A stretch of DNA of 64,000 bases from Lachnospiraceae bacterium (lineage in GTDB: Bacteria; Bacillota; Clostridia; Lachnospirales; Lachnospiraceae). Positions within the stretch are counted from its first letter, which is position 1, and every line of letters starts with the position of its first letter. A program made the position numbers and the translations under genes. Positions 28,631-37,484 of this stretch are shown piece after piece. Under the pieces are notes generated by a model. It was not told the DNA's origin and searched no databases. It saw only the letters and a program-made list of their open reading frames with translations. The stretch lies in the NCBI GenBank assembly GCA_022483465.1, contig JAKVNF010000002.1:124001-188000 (forward strand), written 5' to 3'.

Positions 28631-29522
28631 GAGAGGTCTCTAAGTTCCGGCACCAGTGCACCGCGTGGTCGATGAGGGCCTGGAGGTTTTCCGAGACCGC
28701 GGCGTCCCGCCGGAGAAGGAGGGCCACCCGCCAGATCGGATGCTCCTTGAAGGGGATCATCCGGAGCGTCTCGTCCTTCATGTCGTCGAAGATGAAGTCC
28801 ATGGAGGCGGTGTTGGCCTCGCCGCTTTTGCAGAGCTTGTAGCAGAGGGAAAAGCCGCTGGTGTGGAAGTAGATGTCAGGGCGGACCCCCTCCTGCCGGC
28901 AGGTGTCAAAGTAGATGTGGTGGATGAGAAAGTTCTCGTTCTCGAGCACAAAGGGCTCTGCCTGCACCTCCCGCACGGAGACTTCCTCCCGGTCGTAGAA
29001 GCGGCTCCCCGGATGGGTGACGAAGAAGATCTCACAGGAAAAGAGGTCGGTGTAGGCAAGGTCCGGGTCCTTCGCAAGGTACGGGGCGAGGGCGAGATCG
29101 TAGTTTCCGTTCTTTAAGTTCGCAGAGACGTACCGGTCCGGGTACTCCATGTAGTCGAGGTGGAGGTCCGGGTGGGCATCGGTGAAGGCGTGGACAAAGC
29201 CCGGGGTCAGGTGCCGCAGGATCCCGAAGGCGGAGGCCATGCGCAGAAGCCCCCGGTTCTGAAGACGGAGAGAGCGGATCGAGGTCCTCGTCAGGTCATA
29301 CTCCTGCAGGACCTTGTCCGCAAAGGCAAGAAGGAGCGACCCACAGGGCGTCGGGACCACGCCGCCGCTTTGGCGCACAAGGAGCGGCGCGTCCAGCTCG
29401 GCCTCCATCTTCTGAATCATCTTGCTGAGCGCCTGGGGGCTCTCGAAGAGCTCCTGGGAGGCAGCCGAGATGCTGCCGCAGCGGCAGATTGTCTCAAAGG
29501 CGTGGAGATCTTTGAAGTTCAT
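28587..29522 (-). CDS. LysR-type transcriptional regulator
   Basis: A 311-residue protein. The N-terminal winged helix-turn-helix reads MNFKDLHAFETICRCGSISA then ALSKMIQKMEAELDAPLLVR, the classic LysR start. Residues 90-290 form the periplasmic-binding-like effector domain. The C-terminus is Pro-rich. AGAGGAT precedes the ATG. It lies downstream of the nitrilase gene on the same strand, so it may control that gene; the effector is unknown. Confidence 0.9.
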   Translation of the reverse strand: MNFKDLHAFETICRCGSISAASQELFESPQALSKMIQKMEAELDAPLLVRQSGGVVPTPCGSLLLAFADKVLQEYDLTRTSIRSLRLQNRGLLRMASAFGILRHLTPGFVHAFTDAHPDLHLDYMEYPDRYVSANLKNGNYDLALAPYLAKDPDLAYTDLFSCEIFFVTHPGSRFYDREEVSVREVQAEPFVLENENFLIHHIYFDTCRQEGVRPDIYFHTSGFSLCYKLCKSGEANTASMDFIFDDMKDETLRMIPFKEHPIWRVALLLRRDAAVSENLQALIDHAVHWCRNLETSPTAPPAPGPAPGNP

Positions 29523-29546
29523 GGATTTATCCTCTTTAGACCATGC

Positions 29547-29578
29547 GAAAGGGAGCAGCCGGATCGCTGCTCCCTTTC
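29547..29578 (-). terminator. hairpin between nitrilase and lysR-type genes
   Basis: GAAAGGGAGCAGC (29547-29559) pairs perfectly with GCTGCTCCCTTTC (29566-29578). Without a T-run it may be only a partial terminator. Confidence 0.55.
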
Positions 29579-29628
29579 ATTGAATCGCGGAACCACGCAA
29601 TCGTCAATCCCGCCCGGATGATCCCGGT

Positions 29629-30630
29629 TTACGCTTCCTCTTCCTTGCCGGGCTGGAGCTCCTCATAGGGGATGGGCTCCTGGGTGCCCTCACCGATGAA
29701 GTTGCAGAAGGGGTGGGGCTTTCTGTAGAAGTTCAGGGTCAGGTACTGGTTGCGGTAGTGGCCTGCCGCGTCAAAGCCGTACTTGTAGTCGATGATCTCC
29801 TCCAGGTCGATGTCCGCATAGGCGATGCCCTCCTTGCCCGAGGGGACGTACTCGCTGATCGGATACCCGTCGGGTCCGATGATCGCGGTGTGTCCCTGCT
29901 TGAGGGTCTTGAAGTAGGCGAGCCGGTCCTCCTCGAGGTTGCCGTTCTCGTCGGTGCAGAGCATCGTGTAGAGCCGATCGTCGTAGACGGAGCTGGTCAT
30001 CAGGACGAAGGTGCCGGTCTGCATTGCATAGGCCTTGCTGGCCGGATCATCGTCGAAGTAGCCGGGCCAGGATGCCACATGGACCTGCTCGTTCTGGGCA
30101 TTCATTGCCGCCACATCCAGGGCCACGTCGTGCTCCCAGCACTGGCAGCCGCCGAGACGTCCGAGCTCGGTGTCAAACACCGGCATCAGGGAACCCTCGC
30201 CGTCACCCCAGATCAGGCGCTCTGCGACGGAGACGCGCATCTTGCGGTGCTTGCCCATGAGGTCGCCCTTGTTGTTGAACCAGAACTGGGTCAGATACAG
30301 GGAGCCGCCATCCTTCTCAGAGCCGGAGATGCAGACGTAGATGTCGTTGTCCCGAGCAGCCTGGCTGATCTTGGCCAGGGCGTCACTGGGGACCTCCACC
30401 GCGTTCAGGTAGAGCTGATGGTAGAATCGGGGCACATAGTCCAGCGCTCTGCCCAGGAATGCAAACCAGGGATAGCCCGGAAGAAAGCCCTCCGGGAAGC
30501 CGATGAGCTTGGCCCCCTTGGAGGCCGCCTCCTCGATGATCTTCACCGACTTGTCCACCGTCGCCGCCAGATCCAGATAGACCGGCGCCGCCTGCACCGC
30601 AGCAACTTTGTACTTGGGATAAGAAGCCAT
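29629..30630 (-). CDS. nitrilase / carbon-nitrogen hydrolase
   Basis: A 333-residue enzyme from ATG 30630 (AAGGAGG 8 bases upstream; an in-frame start at 30726 lies in a hairpin). The Glu-Lys-Cys triad is visible: FPEGFLPGYPW (Glu), GKHRKMRV (Lys) and GGCQCWEHD (Cys). The WEH after the Cys and the length point to true nitrilases (nitrile to acid plus ammonia) rather than amidases. The substrate is unknown. It is followed on the same strand by a LysR gene. Confidence 0.9.
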   Translation of the reverse strand: MASYPKYKVAAVQAAPVYLDLAATVDKSVKIIEEAASKGAKLIGFPEGFLPGYPWFAFLGRALDYVPRFYHQLYLNAVEVPSDALAKISQAARDNDIYVCISGSEKDGGSLYLTQFWFNNKGDLMGKHRKMRVSVAERLIWGDGEGSLMPVFDTELGRLGGCQCWEHDVALDVAAMNAQNEQVHVASWPGYFDDDPASKAYAMQTGTFVLMTSSVYDDRLYTMLCTDENGNLEEDRLAYFKTLKQGHTAIIGPDGYPISEYVPSGKEGIAYADIDLEEIIDYKYGFDAAGHYRNQYLTLNFYRKPHPFCNFIGEGTQEPIPYEELQPGKEEEA

Positions 30631-30686
30631 TTCGCATACCTCCTTCATGCATTCACTACATCGCGCACTGCGTTCCCGGGAAACGA

Positions 30687-30732
30687 ACAAGGGTGCCGGC
30701 AGAATCCTTCCGATTCTGTCCGACACCCTTGT
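30687..30732 (-). promoter_or_regulatory. long hairpin in the nitrilase leader
   Basis: ACAAGGGTGCCGGCAGAATC (30687-30706) pairs with GATTCTGTCCGACACCCTTG and one more T (30712-30732), about 18-19 pairs with one bulge, around a 5-base loop. It ends 57 bases before the nitrilase ATG and, on the minus strand, is followed by TTCGTTT. It may be an attenuator, or the terminator of an upstream transcript; no known riboswitch class is evident. Confidence 0.5.
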
Positions 30733-30975
30733 CAGCTGATGCCCACATCGTACCCCGAAGACACTCCCCCGGCAATCAGTCCTTTTTTGAGAGCCATCAA
30801 CCTGCGGTTGATGCCAGCGCTTTGCACGAAAGATCGGGCCGGCCTCTGTGAGCCTCGCCGAAAGAAATGGGGATTTTCATCCATTTTCGCAAACATGACG
30901 AAAAATTTTCCCGAATTTCTACGGAAACTGACCGTCCCCCTTGCTGGTTTCCCCTGTTTTCCCACCCGCAAATTT

Positions 30976-30983
30976 GCTAAAAT
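30976..30983 (+). promoter_or_regulatory. -10 element upstream of the debranching enzyme
   Basis: TGCTAAAAT places TAAAAT at 30978-30983 with an extended TG. The -35 is not clear. The divergent gap of 399 bases (30631-31029) otherwise holds only the nitrilase leader hairpin. Confidence 0.45.
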
Positions 30984-31029
30984 AACTATCAAATCCGTAC
31001 AAAAAGCAGAACAAGGAGCGGATACGCTG

Positions 31030-33234
31030 ATGAAATTAAACGACGTGGTACAGGAGCTGATCGCCTCCAACGCGAGGGAGCAGTCCGTCAACACGGAATA
31101 CAAGGAACGCGTCGACAAGATGTATGAGGACCTGGGGAGTGCGGTGATGAACCACTGGACCCCCACGGATGTGATCTGCGGCTTTAAGACGAGGCCCGGC
31201 AACTGCGAGCTCAACGGGGCGACGGAGCTGCCCGGCGGGGTGAACTTCACGATCTCCTCCCTCCAGGCCACCGCCTGCGAGCTCCTGCTCTATCACCGGA
31301 AGGCGCCGGAGCCCTACGCGGTGATCCAGATCCCCGACAGCTACCGGATCGGCAAGACCTGGTCCATCATGATCTTCGGCCTGAACGTCGAGGACTTCGA
31401 GTACGCCTATCGGCTGGACGGGCCCTACGATCCGGCAAGAGGCCTTCGCTTTGACAAGACCCGGATCATCCTGGACCCCTATGCCAAGGCAGTGGTGAGG
31501 CAGCGCAAGTGGGGCGAGCAGAAGACCGCCAACGGCTCCTACCGGGCCCGGGTGGTCAAGAACAACTTCCACTGGGACACCTCCCGCTTTCCGAACACCC
31601 CGATGGAGGACTCCATCATCTACGAGATGCACGTGCGGGGCTTTACCCGCCACCCCTCCAGCGGCGTCACCTATCCCGGGACCTTTGCGGGGATCATCGA
31701 GAAGATCCCCTATCTGAAGCAGCTGGGCGTGACCGCGGTGGAGCTGATGCCGATCTTTGAGTTCGATGAGGTGGCCTCCGGTCATATGTCCGGAAACGAG
31801 CACCTCTACGAGTACTGGGGCTACAACACCGTCGCCTTCTTTGCCCCCAACACGAGCTATGCTGCCTCCGCCGAGTACAACCGGGAGGGTCGAGAGCTCA
31901 AGGAGACGATCCAGCTCCTGAAAGAAAACGGGATTGAGGTCATCCTGGACGTCGTGTTCAACCACACGGCGGAGGGAAATGAGTTCGGCCCCTTCATCTC
32001 GTTTCGCGGCATCGACAACAACATCTACTACATGCTGACGCCGGACGGCCACTACTACAACTTCTCGGGCTGCGGCAACACCATGAACTGCAACCACCCG
32101 GTGGTGCAGCAGTTCATTGTGGACTGCCTGCGCTACTGGGTGACGCGCTACCACGTGGACGGCTTCCGCTTCGACCTCGCGAGCATTTTGGGGCGGGATG
32201 AGAACGGACGGCCCCTGGAGGATCCGCCTCTTCTAAAGCGCCTTGCCTACGATCCGATCCTCGGAAACGTGAAGCTCATCGCCGAGTCTTGGGACGCGGG
32301 CGGCATGTATCAGGTGGGGAGCTTCCCCGCCTACAACCGCTGGGCGGAGTGGAACGGCAAATACCGGGACACGATGCGGGACTTCTTAAAGGGAAACACC
32401 TGGTGCGCCCCGGAGGCGGCCCAGCGCATCACCGGGTCCCTGGACCTATACTACAGCGTCTACAAGGGCTACACCTCCAGTGTGAACTTCCTGACCTGTC
32501 ACGACGGGTTCACGCTCTACGACCTGTACGCCTACAACAACAAGCACAACGAGAAGAACGGCTGGGGCAACACCGACGGTGCCAATGACAACCGCAGCTG
32601 GAACTGCGGGGCAGAAGGGGAGACAGACGACCCGAATGTCCTATCGCTGCGCTTCCGCATGATGCGAAACGCCATCACAACCCTCATGTGCTCCCGGGGA
32701 ACTCCGATGATCCTCTCCGGGGATGAGTTTGCCAACAGCCAGTTCGGCAACAACAACAGCTACTGCCAGGACAACGAGATCAGCTGGCTCAACTGGGAGG
32801 ATTTAGAGAAGAACCGGAAGTTCTTCGACTTCTACTGCGGCATGATCGCCTTTCGAAAGAGCCACCGGGTGATCTCCAGGGAGCTTCCGCCCGCCCAGTG
32901 CGGCCTTCCCAAGCTCTCCATCGGCGACAGCAATCCGGACAACCACAGCATCACCAGCAGCACGAGGACCCTGGGCGTCCTCTTTGCAGGGTACGATCCC
33001 ACCAAGGGGGCGGACGATGTGGTGTACCTTGTCGTCAACCCTTACTGGGAGCCCGTCTCGGTCCGCCTCCCCGCCCTGCCCGCGGGGTACTGCTGGGGCA
33101 TCTCCATCGACACGGCGGAGGAGGACCTCGCCAAGCAGTGTCGGGAGGAGCCTGCCTTTCTCTCACGGGTCGTCGTCAGCGTCCGGGAGCGGAGCGTCTG
33201 CGTCTTCGTGATGATGCAGGAGCATAAATCGTAA
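31030..33234 (+). CDS. glgX: glycogen debranching enzyme / isoamylase-type GH13
   Basis: A 734-residue alpha-1,6-glucosidase. An N-terminal CBM48-like domain (about residues 50-150) precedes the GH13 barrel. FRFDLAS gives the nucleophile Asp382, AESWDAGG the acid Glu419 and TCHDGF the Asp492 transition-state stabiliser. GlgX would trim branches of glycogen or imported maltodextrin in the cytoplasm. ATG 31030 follows AAGGAG at 31013; the frame is open far upstream, over the nitrilase gene, which is coincidental. It is monocistronic. Confidence 0.92.
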   Translation: MKLNDVVQELIASNAREQSVNTEYKERVDKMYEDLGSAVMNHWTPTDVICGFKTRPGNCELNGATELPGGVNFTISSLQATACELLLYHRKAPEPYAVIQIPDSYRIGKTWSIMIFGLNVEDFEYAYRLDGPYDPARGLRFDKTRIILDPYAKAVVRQRKWGEQKTANGSYRARVVKNNFHWDTSRFPNTPMEDSIIYEMHVRGFTRHPSSGVTYPGTFAGIIEKIPYLKQLGVTAVELMPIFEFDEVASGHMSGNEHLYEYWGYNTVAFFAPNTSYAASAEYNREGRELKETIQLLKENGIEVILDVVFNHTAEGNEFGPFISFRGIDNNIYYMLTPDGHYYNFSGCGNTMNCNHPVVQQFIVDCLRYWVTRYHVDGFRFDLASILGRDENGRPLEDPPLLKRLAYDPILGNVKLIAESWDAGGMYQVGSFPAYNRWAEWNGKYRDTMRDFLKGNTWCAPEAAQRITGSLDLYYSVYKGYTSSVNFLTCHDGFTLYDLYAYNNKHNEKNGWGNTDGANDNRSWNCGAEGETDDPNVLSLRFRMMRNAITTLMCSRGTPMILSGDEFANSQFGNNNSYCQDNEISWLNWEDLEKNRKFFDFYCGMIAFRKSHRVISRELPPAQCGLPKLSIGDSNPDNHSITSSTRTLGVLFAGYDPTKGADDVVYLVVNPYWEPVSVRLPALPAGYCWGISIDTAEEDLAKQCREEPAFLSRVVVSVRERSVCVFVMMQEHKS

Positions 33235-33254
33235 GCAGTTTGACCAGAAAGACC

Positions 33255-33287
33255 GCGCGCACAGATGACATTCTGTGCGCGCTTTTT
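33255..33287 (+). terminator. terminator of glgX
   Basis: GCGCGCACAGA (33255-33265) pairs perfectly with TCTGTGCGCGC (33272-33282), followed by TTTTT. Confidence 0.95.
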
Positions 33288-33300
33288 GTTGGAATTGTTG

Positions 33301-33354
33301 TTGACAGGCACAGCCCTTGGTCTTAGAGTAATCACGTGAACAGGTAACATGTTA
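33301..33354 (+). promoter_or_regulatory. promoter and operator of the MarR gene
   Basis: TTGACA (33301-33306) and TAGAGT (33324-33329) are 17 bases apart. A perfect palindrome TAACATGTTA lies at 33345-33354, just after the transcription start, where a MarR repressor would block its own gene. Confidence 0.65.
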
Positions 33355-33386
33355 ATCATACACATTCGCTGTAAGGAGAAATTGGA

Positions 33387-33872
33387 ATGGAACTGGATAC
33401 CACTTTGTTTGAAGCATCGCCGCTGGGGTTCAAGCTGAAACTCCTGCATGACCAGTTTGTGGCAGGCCGCAACGCGCAGCTCGAGGAGGAGGGCGTCACG
33501 GTGACCCAGCTGGGCATCCTCACCTATCTGGACCGGAACCGGGACCACCGCGTCCCCCAGAAGGAGCTCTCGGAGAAGCTCGGGGTGTCCCATCCCGCGA
33601 TCAGCGGCACCGTCTACCGCCTGGAGGAGAAGGGCCTGATCTTCCGCACCGAGGACCCGGCCAACAAGCGCCAGAACTCCGTGCAGCTCACCGAGCGGGG
33701 CAACGCGCTGCTCGACACCGTCCGGAAAACCGACAGCAGAAAGAACGAACTCCTCTGCACGGGCTTTACGGAGGAGGAGAAGAAGGAGCTGGACAAGCTC
33801 CTGCTTCGCGTCTATGAAAATATGGCCGCCTGGAAAAAGAGCGTCGAGAATCAGGCCGACCCCACATGCTGA
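33387..33872 (+). CDS. MarR family transcriptional regulator
   Basis: A 161-residue winged-helix protein. The core reads LGILTYLDRNRDHRVPQKEL, then LGVSHPAISGTVYRLEEKGL (recognition helix) and FRTEDPANKRQNSVQLTERG (wing). AAGGAG precedes the ATG. The stop overlaps the start of an ABC exporter gene by 7 bases, so it presumably regulates that exporter, which is now destroyed. Confidence 0.92.
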   Translation: MELDTTLFEASPLGFKLKLLHDQFVAGRNAQLEEEGVTVTQLGILTYLDRNRDHRVPQKELSEKLGVSHPAISGTVYRLEEKGLIFRTEDPANKRQNSVQLTERGNALLDTVRKTDSRKNELLCTGFTEEEKKELDKLLLRVYENMAAWKKSVENQADPTC

Positions 33873-34209
33873 AAAAATCGCGTTCTACCTCGGCCCCTAC
33901 CGGCGGGACGTCTTCTGGTCCCTCCTTTGCGATGGTGGGAGAGGTGGTCTGTGAGATGCTGATCCCGGCCCTGATGGGGCTTCTCGTGGACAACGGCATC
34001 TACCAGAGCGATCCCTCCTACGTCACCCACCTGGACGTTCTCATGCTCCTCGTGGCCGTGGGGGGCTTTTTTTTCGGCTGCGCGGGCTCCTACTTTGCCT
34101 CGAAGGCAAGTGCGGGCCTTGCGAAAAACCTGCGCAGGGAGATGTTCGTCAACATTCAGAAGTTCTCCTTCGCCAACATCGACCGCTTCAGCACCGCGGG
34201 TCTTGTGAC
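33866..34209 (+). pseudogene. ABC exporter, N-terminal fragment with compensating frameshifts
   Basis: ATG 33866 starts inside the MarR stop region. The expected start MLKKIAFYLGPYRRDVFWSL is present only if one A is added to the A-run at 33871-33876 and the frame is restored by dropping a base at about 33929. Read directly, 20 residues are scrambled. From MVGEVVCEMLIPALMGLLVD onward the frame is that of an exporter membrane domain with two helices, ending at RFSTAGLVT where a mobile element begins. About 115 of roughly 570 residues remain here. Confidence 0.75.
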
Positions 34210-34453
34210 GTCAATGACCCCGCCCCATAAAGGGACGGGGCTTGAATAACAGCCGTCAGGCTGTTGTTCAGGTCCGCTCCTTTATGAGAAAGAGTTGTTG
34301 AGCAGAGTCATGATACGTGTGTGCACCGGAGCTGACTCCAAGGCCCCCGCACTGCTTAAGCGTACCAAGACTATGGAAACTGTAAGATTCGGAAGTTATG
34401 CCTTACCGGAGACGGCTTCCGAATTCCATGTATGAACATGGATTCCATGATTT
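34210..34453 (-). mobile_element. remnant of a second IS200/IS605-type right end
   Basis: CCCCG.CCC (34218-34226) pairs with GGG.CGGGG (34231-34240). On the minus strand the hairpin is followed by TCATTGAC and then the exporter sequence, the same layout as the IS605-type right end at 2917 (hairpin plus TAGTTCAC). About 200 further bases contain AACAGCC/GGCTGTT pairs, as in guide-RNA scaffolds, but no tnpB remains. A hairpin CCATGT/ACATGG at about 34425-34440 may be a transposase terminator. Confidence 0.4.
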
Positions 34454-35944
34454 TTACGTAGCAGACAACACGACCCCCAGTGTATCCAGTATTTCCTGAG
34501 TCTCCTTCCTGATATGGGTCAGGTGCTGTGTCCCATTCGGGTCCGTGATTCTGCATATATCCTTCGTCATCAGGATTGCCTCCTTGGGAGTCAGCTTCTC
34601 GGACAGATGATGAACATTGATTGCATTGATCAGCCCATAGTAGTAAAGAAGACTGATGTGATTCAGAAATGCCAACCCGCGAAAGTACTCATCGTTGTGG
34701 GCGTGTGAAGCTTCCGCCCTGACACTGTTCTTCAGGTAATCAAAACACTCCTCAATGTCCCAGCGTTCCTTGTAATCCAGATATATCTCCTTTGGCACTG
34801 CGTCCAGATTACTGCAGAAACAGAAGTAACCCATACGGGGCTTTTTGGCCAGATCCATAGGGGTATTGGCAGATTCATCATAATCATCTTCGCACCGCTC
34901 AATGAAGTGTGCGTGCTCCTGTGCCCGCTGCTGTTCATCCATAAAGATGTAGATGTAGTCTCCGAGATTGCCGCTTTTCTGCTTGTGATACCAGATGGCA
35001 CGGCCATGATAAGCAAAGGTTCCGTCGAACTTATCCAGACCTTCTCTTTCGAAGAACTCCTGCTTCACGGCCTTTGTGTTTTCCTGAAGCGGCAGAATGT
35101 ATTTCAGGTGGCTTTCCATCAGGGCGGAAACGTTCTTTTTGGAGTAGAACCCCTTGTCTCCGAGAATGATGACATCCTTGCAGCCGGATCTTTGAACGAC
35201 ATCCAGAAACTCTGACTTGTCAACGATAGATCCCTGAATCACAACATAGAACAGCGGGCAGTGGGTATCCTTCTCGAAGACATAGAGCAGCCTTGCCTGG
35301 GGATCCCTTGAATGCTCTGCGTTGTACCCGGATGCAGCAAGTGAATCTCCAAAGTCCAGAAAGATTGACGTCCCATCAAACAGGAGAGTTGTGTTTTCGG
35401 TGATGTGAAGCCGCATAAACGACTCAGCACGTTCCTGCATAGTTCCCAAACGGAGGATAAACCTCTGTACCGTTCCTTCTGATATGGAAAGATCCGGAGC
35501 AAGATCGCTCAGGTAGGACTGTTCGAAGACCGACTGCAATACTCTGGCAGAGGCGACTCCTTCCACCAGTCGTAGAAGTGCAATCGTACGGATCTCCCGG
35601 TAGCAATCCGGGAAGCATTTCTTCAAATCCGTTTCGAGGTTTGGAGACAGCTGCGACAGCAGCTCATAGGCCCCGAAGGTCTTGGAGCGATATGTGACGG
35701 CTCCAGTGGCAGGTGGAAGCATACCATTCTGCTGCATAAGTTCAATTGCATAGCGGTTGGGAATGAATCCATCCTGTTCCGAGATCTTGCCAATGCACTT
35801 ACCGGTTTTCTTCCGAGAGCGTTTGGTTACCCGGCTATACTCGGACGTGATCTGGTAAACATAGTAGTGATTATTAAGGAGCCGTATTTCACAAGCTCCG
35901 AACTGTGTAGGGCGCTGGTTCCGAATGGCTTCTGGTATGCTCAT
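34454..35944 (-). CDS. DDE transposase, IS4/IS1634-like
   Basis: A 496-residue transposase. LLFDGTSIFLDFG holds the first catalytic Asp, VIILGDKGFYSKK the second, and YKERWDIEECFDYLKN the Y-R-E signature with the catalytic Glu. These motifs and the length fit the IS1634 branch of IS4-related elements. It appears intact. The element ends are not defined; it sits inside the deleted middle of the ABC exporter gene, beside an IS605-type remnant. Confidence 0.85.
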   Translation of the reverse strand: MSIPEAIRNQRPTQFGACEIRLLNNHYYVYQITSEYSRVTKRSRKKTGKCIGKISEQDGFIPNRYAIELMQQNGMLPPATGAVTYRSKTFGAYELLSQLSPNLETDLKKCFPDCYREIRTIALLRLVEGVASARVLQSVFEQSYLSDLAPDLSISEGTVQRFILRLGTMQERAESFMRLHITENTTLLFDGTSIFLDFGDSLAASGYNAEHSRDPQARLLYVFEKDTHCPLFYVVIQGSIVDKSEFLDVVQRSGCKDVIILGDKGFYSKKNVSALMESHLKYILPLQENTKAVKQEFFEREGLDKFDGTFAYHGRAIWYHKQKSGNLGDYIYIFMDEQQRAQEHAHFIERCEDDYDESANTPMDLAKKPRMGYFCFCSNLDAVPKEIYLDYKERWDIEECFDYLKNSVRAEASHAHNDEYFRGLAFLNHISLLYYYGLINAINVHHLSEKLTPKEAILMTKDICRITDPNGTQHLTHIRKETQEILDTLGVVLSAT

Positions 35945-36196
35945 ATCGGCCTCTGTAAATATACGTACATATATCCGTAATAGACGTATATTTTAGTCCT
36001 ATATGAGCGCTAAATCAAACAATTTGGACCTCAAAATGAGCTCACAGAGCTGTTTTTGGAATCACTACTGACATAAAACCCAGTGCACGAAATTTTTCTG
36101 CACCGTATGGAGCATTTCTATCTACGCAAAAATGTGGGAAACCATGCTACACAGGTCATGTTAAGAAGGGGACCCTCTTCCTTACGGACGGAATTG
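35945..36196. other. 252-bp junction between transposase and exporter remnant
   Basis: The first 60 bases hold the transposase promoter region (AT-rich, TATATTTT-like boxes on the minus strand). The remaining 190 bases match neither the transposase nor the exporter. A short inverted repeat GTGCA/TGCAC lies at about 36083-36104. No gene is recognised. Confidence 0.4.
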
Positions 36197-36542
36197 AATG
36201 ATACAGTCCTTACCGGGGACGGCACCAACCTCTCCCAGGGACAGCGCCAGCTCCTTGCCATCTCCCGGGCCGCGATTGCGGATCCCCCCGATCCTCATCC
36301 TCGATGAGGCGACGAGCTCCATCGACACGAGGACTGAGAAGATCGTCCAGAGCGGTATGGATTCCCTGATGAAGGGCCGAACCACCTTCGTCATCGCCCA
36401 CCGGCTCTCCACGATCCGCAACAGCGACCGGATCCTGGTCCACGAGCACGGGCACATCATCGAGCGCGGCAGCCACGATGAGCTGCTATCCCAGAAGGGC
36501 CGGTACTACGAGCTCTGGACCGGGGAGAAGACAAACGCCTGA
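36197..36542 (+). pseudogene. ABC exporter, C-terminal ATPase fragment with a frameshift
   Basis: The fragment begins [20 protein letters not shown] (ABC signature), then [11 protein letters not shown] run of six C at 36284-36289, where five are needed, shifts the frame. The new frame gives [20 protein letters not shown] (Walker B) and [17 protein letters not shown] (H-loop), ending at TGA 36542. Walker A and most of the membrane domain, about 360 residues, are missing between the two fragments. The gene is clearly dead. Confidence 0.85.
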
Positions 36543-36607
36543 GAAATTTTGCCCACACAGACCGGAGAAAAAGTTGTAAGATAGGGAAAACGGTGTGAGG
36601 TGGGTTT

Positions 36608-37324
36608 ATGGCAAATGGAAAGATCCTCGTCGTGGACGACGAGGCGAGAATGAGAAAACTGATCCGGGACTTTCTTGGAAAGGCCGGGTACACCGTGGCA
36701 GAGGCGGGAGACGGCCAGGAAGCGGTCGAGGTCTTCCGCAGGGAGGGCGACATCGCCTGCATCATCATGGACGTGATGATGCCCCGGATGGACGGCTACC
36801 AGGCGACCAAGGAGATCCGCAAGACCTCCCAGGTGCCGATCATCATGCTGACCGCCAAGAGCGAGGAGCAGGATGAGCTGCAGGGGTTTGAGCTGGGCAT
36901 CGACGAGTACGTCACGAAGCCCTTCTCCCCCAAGACCCTGGTGGCAAGGGTGGACGCGATTCTCCGCAGGACCTCCGGCGAGGCCCAGGGAAACGGCGAG
37001 CCGGACCGGCTCGAGATCGCGGGCATCGTCATGGACAAGAAGGGCCACACGGTCACCATCGACGGCAAGCCCCTGGAGCTCTCCTTCAAGGAGTATGAGC
37101 TTTTGCAGTACTTCATGGAGAACAACGGGATCGCCCTCTCGCGGGACCGGATCCTCAACAATGTCTGGAACTACGACTACTTTGGTGACGCCAGAACGAT
37201 CGACACGCACGTCAAGAAGCTCCGCAGCAAGATGGGAGACAAGGGCGAGCTGATCAAGACGATCTGGGGCATGGGCTACAAGTTTGAGGCCCCCACCGGG
37301 GAAGAGCCCAAGGAACAGAACTAA
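36608..37324 (+). CDS. OmpR-family response regulator (orphan)
   Basis: A 238-residue regulator. The receiver domain has the acidic pair D10-D11, phospho-acceptor D55, T82 and K104. The DNA-binding domain starts near residue 130 and contains ELSFKEYELLQYFMENNG and DARTIDTHVKKLRSKMG then IWGMGYKFE. All key residues are present. A GAGGTGG site precedes the ATG. No histidine kinase lies on either side: a terminator closes the unit, and upstream is the dead exporter. Confidence 0.93.
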   Translation: MANGKILVVDDEARMRKLIRDFLGKAGYTVAEAGDGQEAVEVFRREGDIACIIMDVMMPRMDGYQATKEIRKTSQVPIIMLTAKSEEQDELQGFELGIDEYVTKPFSPKTLVARVDAILRRTSGEAQGNGEPDRLEIAGIVMDKKGHTVTIDGKPLELSFKEYELLQYFMENNGIALSRDRILNNVWNYDYFGDARTIDTHVKKLRSKMGDKGELIKTIWGMGYKFEAPTGEEPKEQN

Positions 37325-37343
37325 CAAGATTAGACCAAGAGAG

Positions 37344-37373
37344 CATCTCCGCCGAGCGGCGGAGATGTTTTTT
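37344..37373 (+). terminator. terminator of the response regulator gene
   Basis: CATCTCCGCC (37344-37353) pairs perfectly with GGCGGAGATG (37358-37367), followed by six T residues. Confidence 0.95.
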
Positions 37374-37484
37374 CTTGTGGGGCCTTAGAGTTTCGCTTCC
37401 CTGTCCCGGATGGTACAATCAAAGAAGAAACACAGGACCGGGCCAGGGGATATGGCCCGCAGCAAAAAGGAGTTGAGTGGAAAG

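Noticed and set aside
29713-31029. 439-codon N-terminal extension of the debranching enzyme
   Set aside because: It runs antisense over the nitrilase gene; the enzyme's domain starts after ATG 31030, which has a ribosome site.
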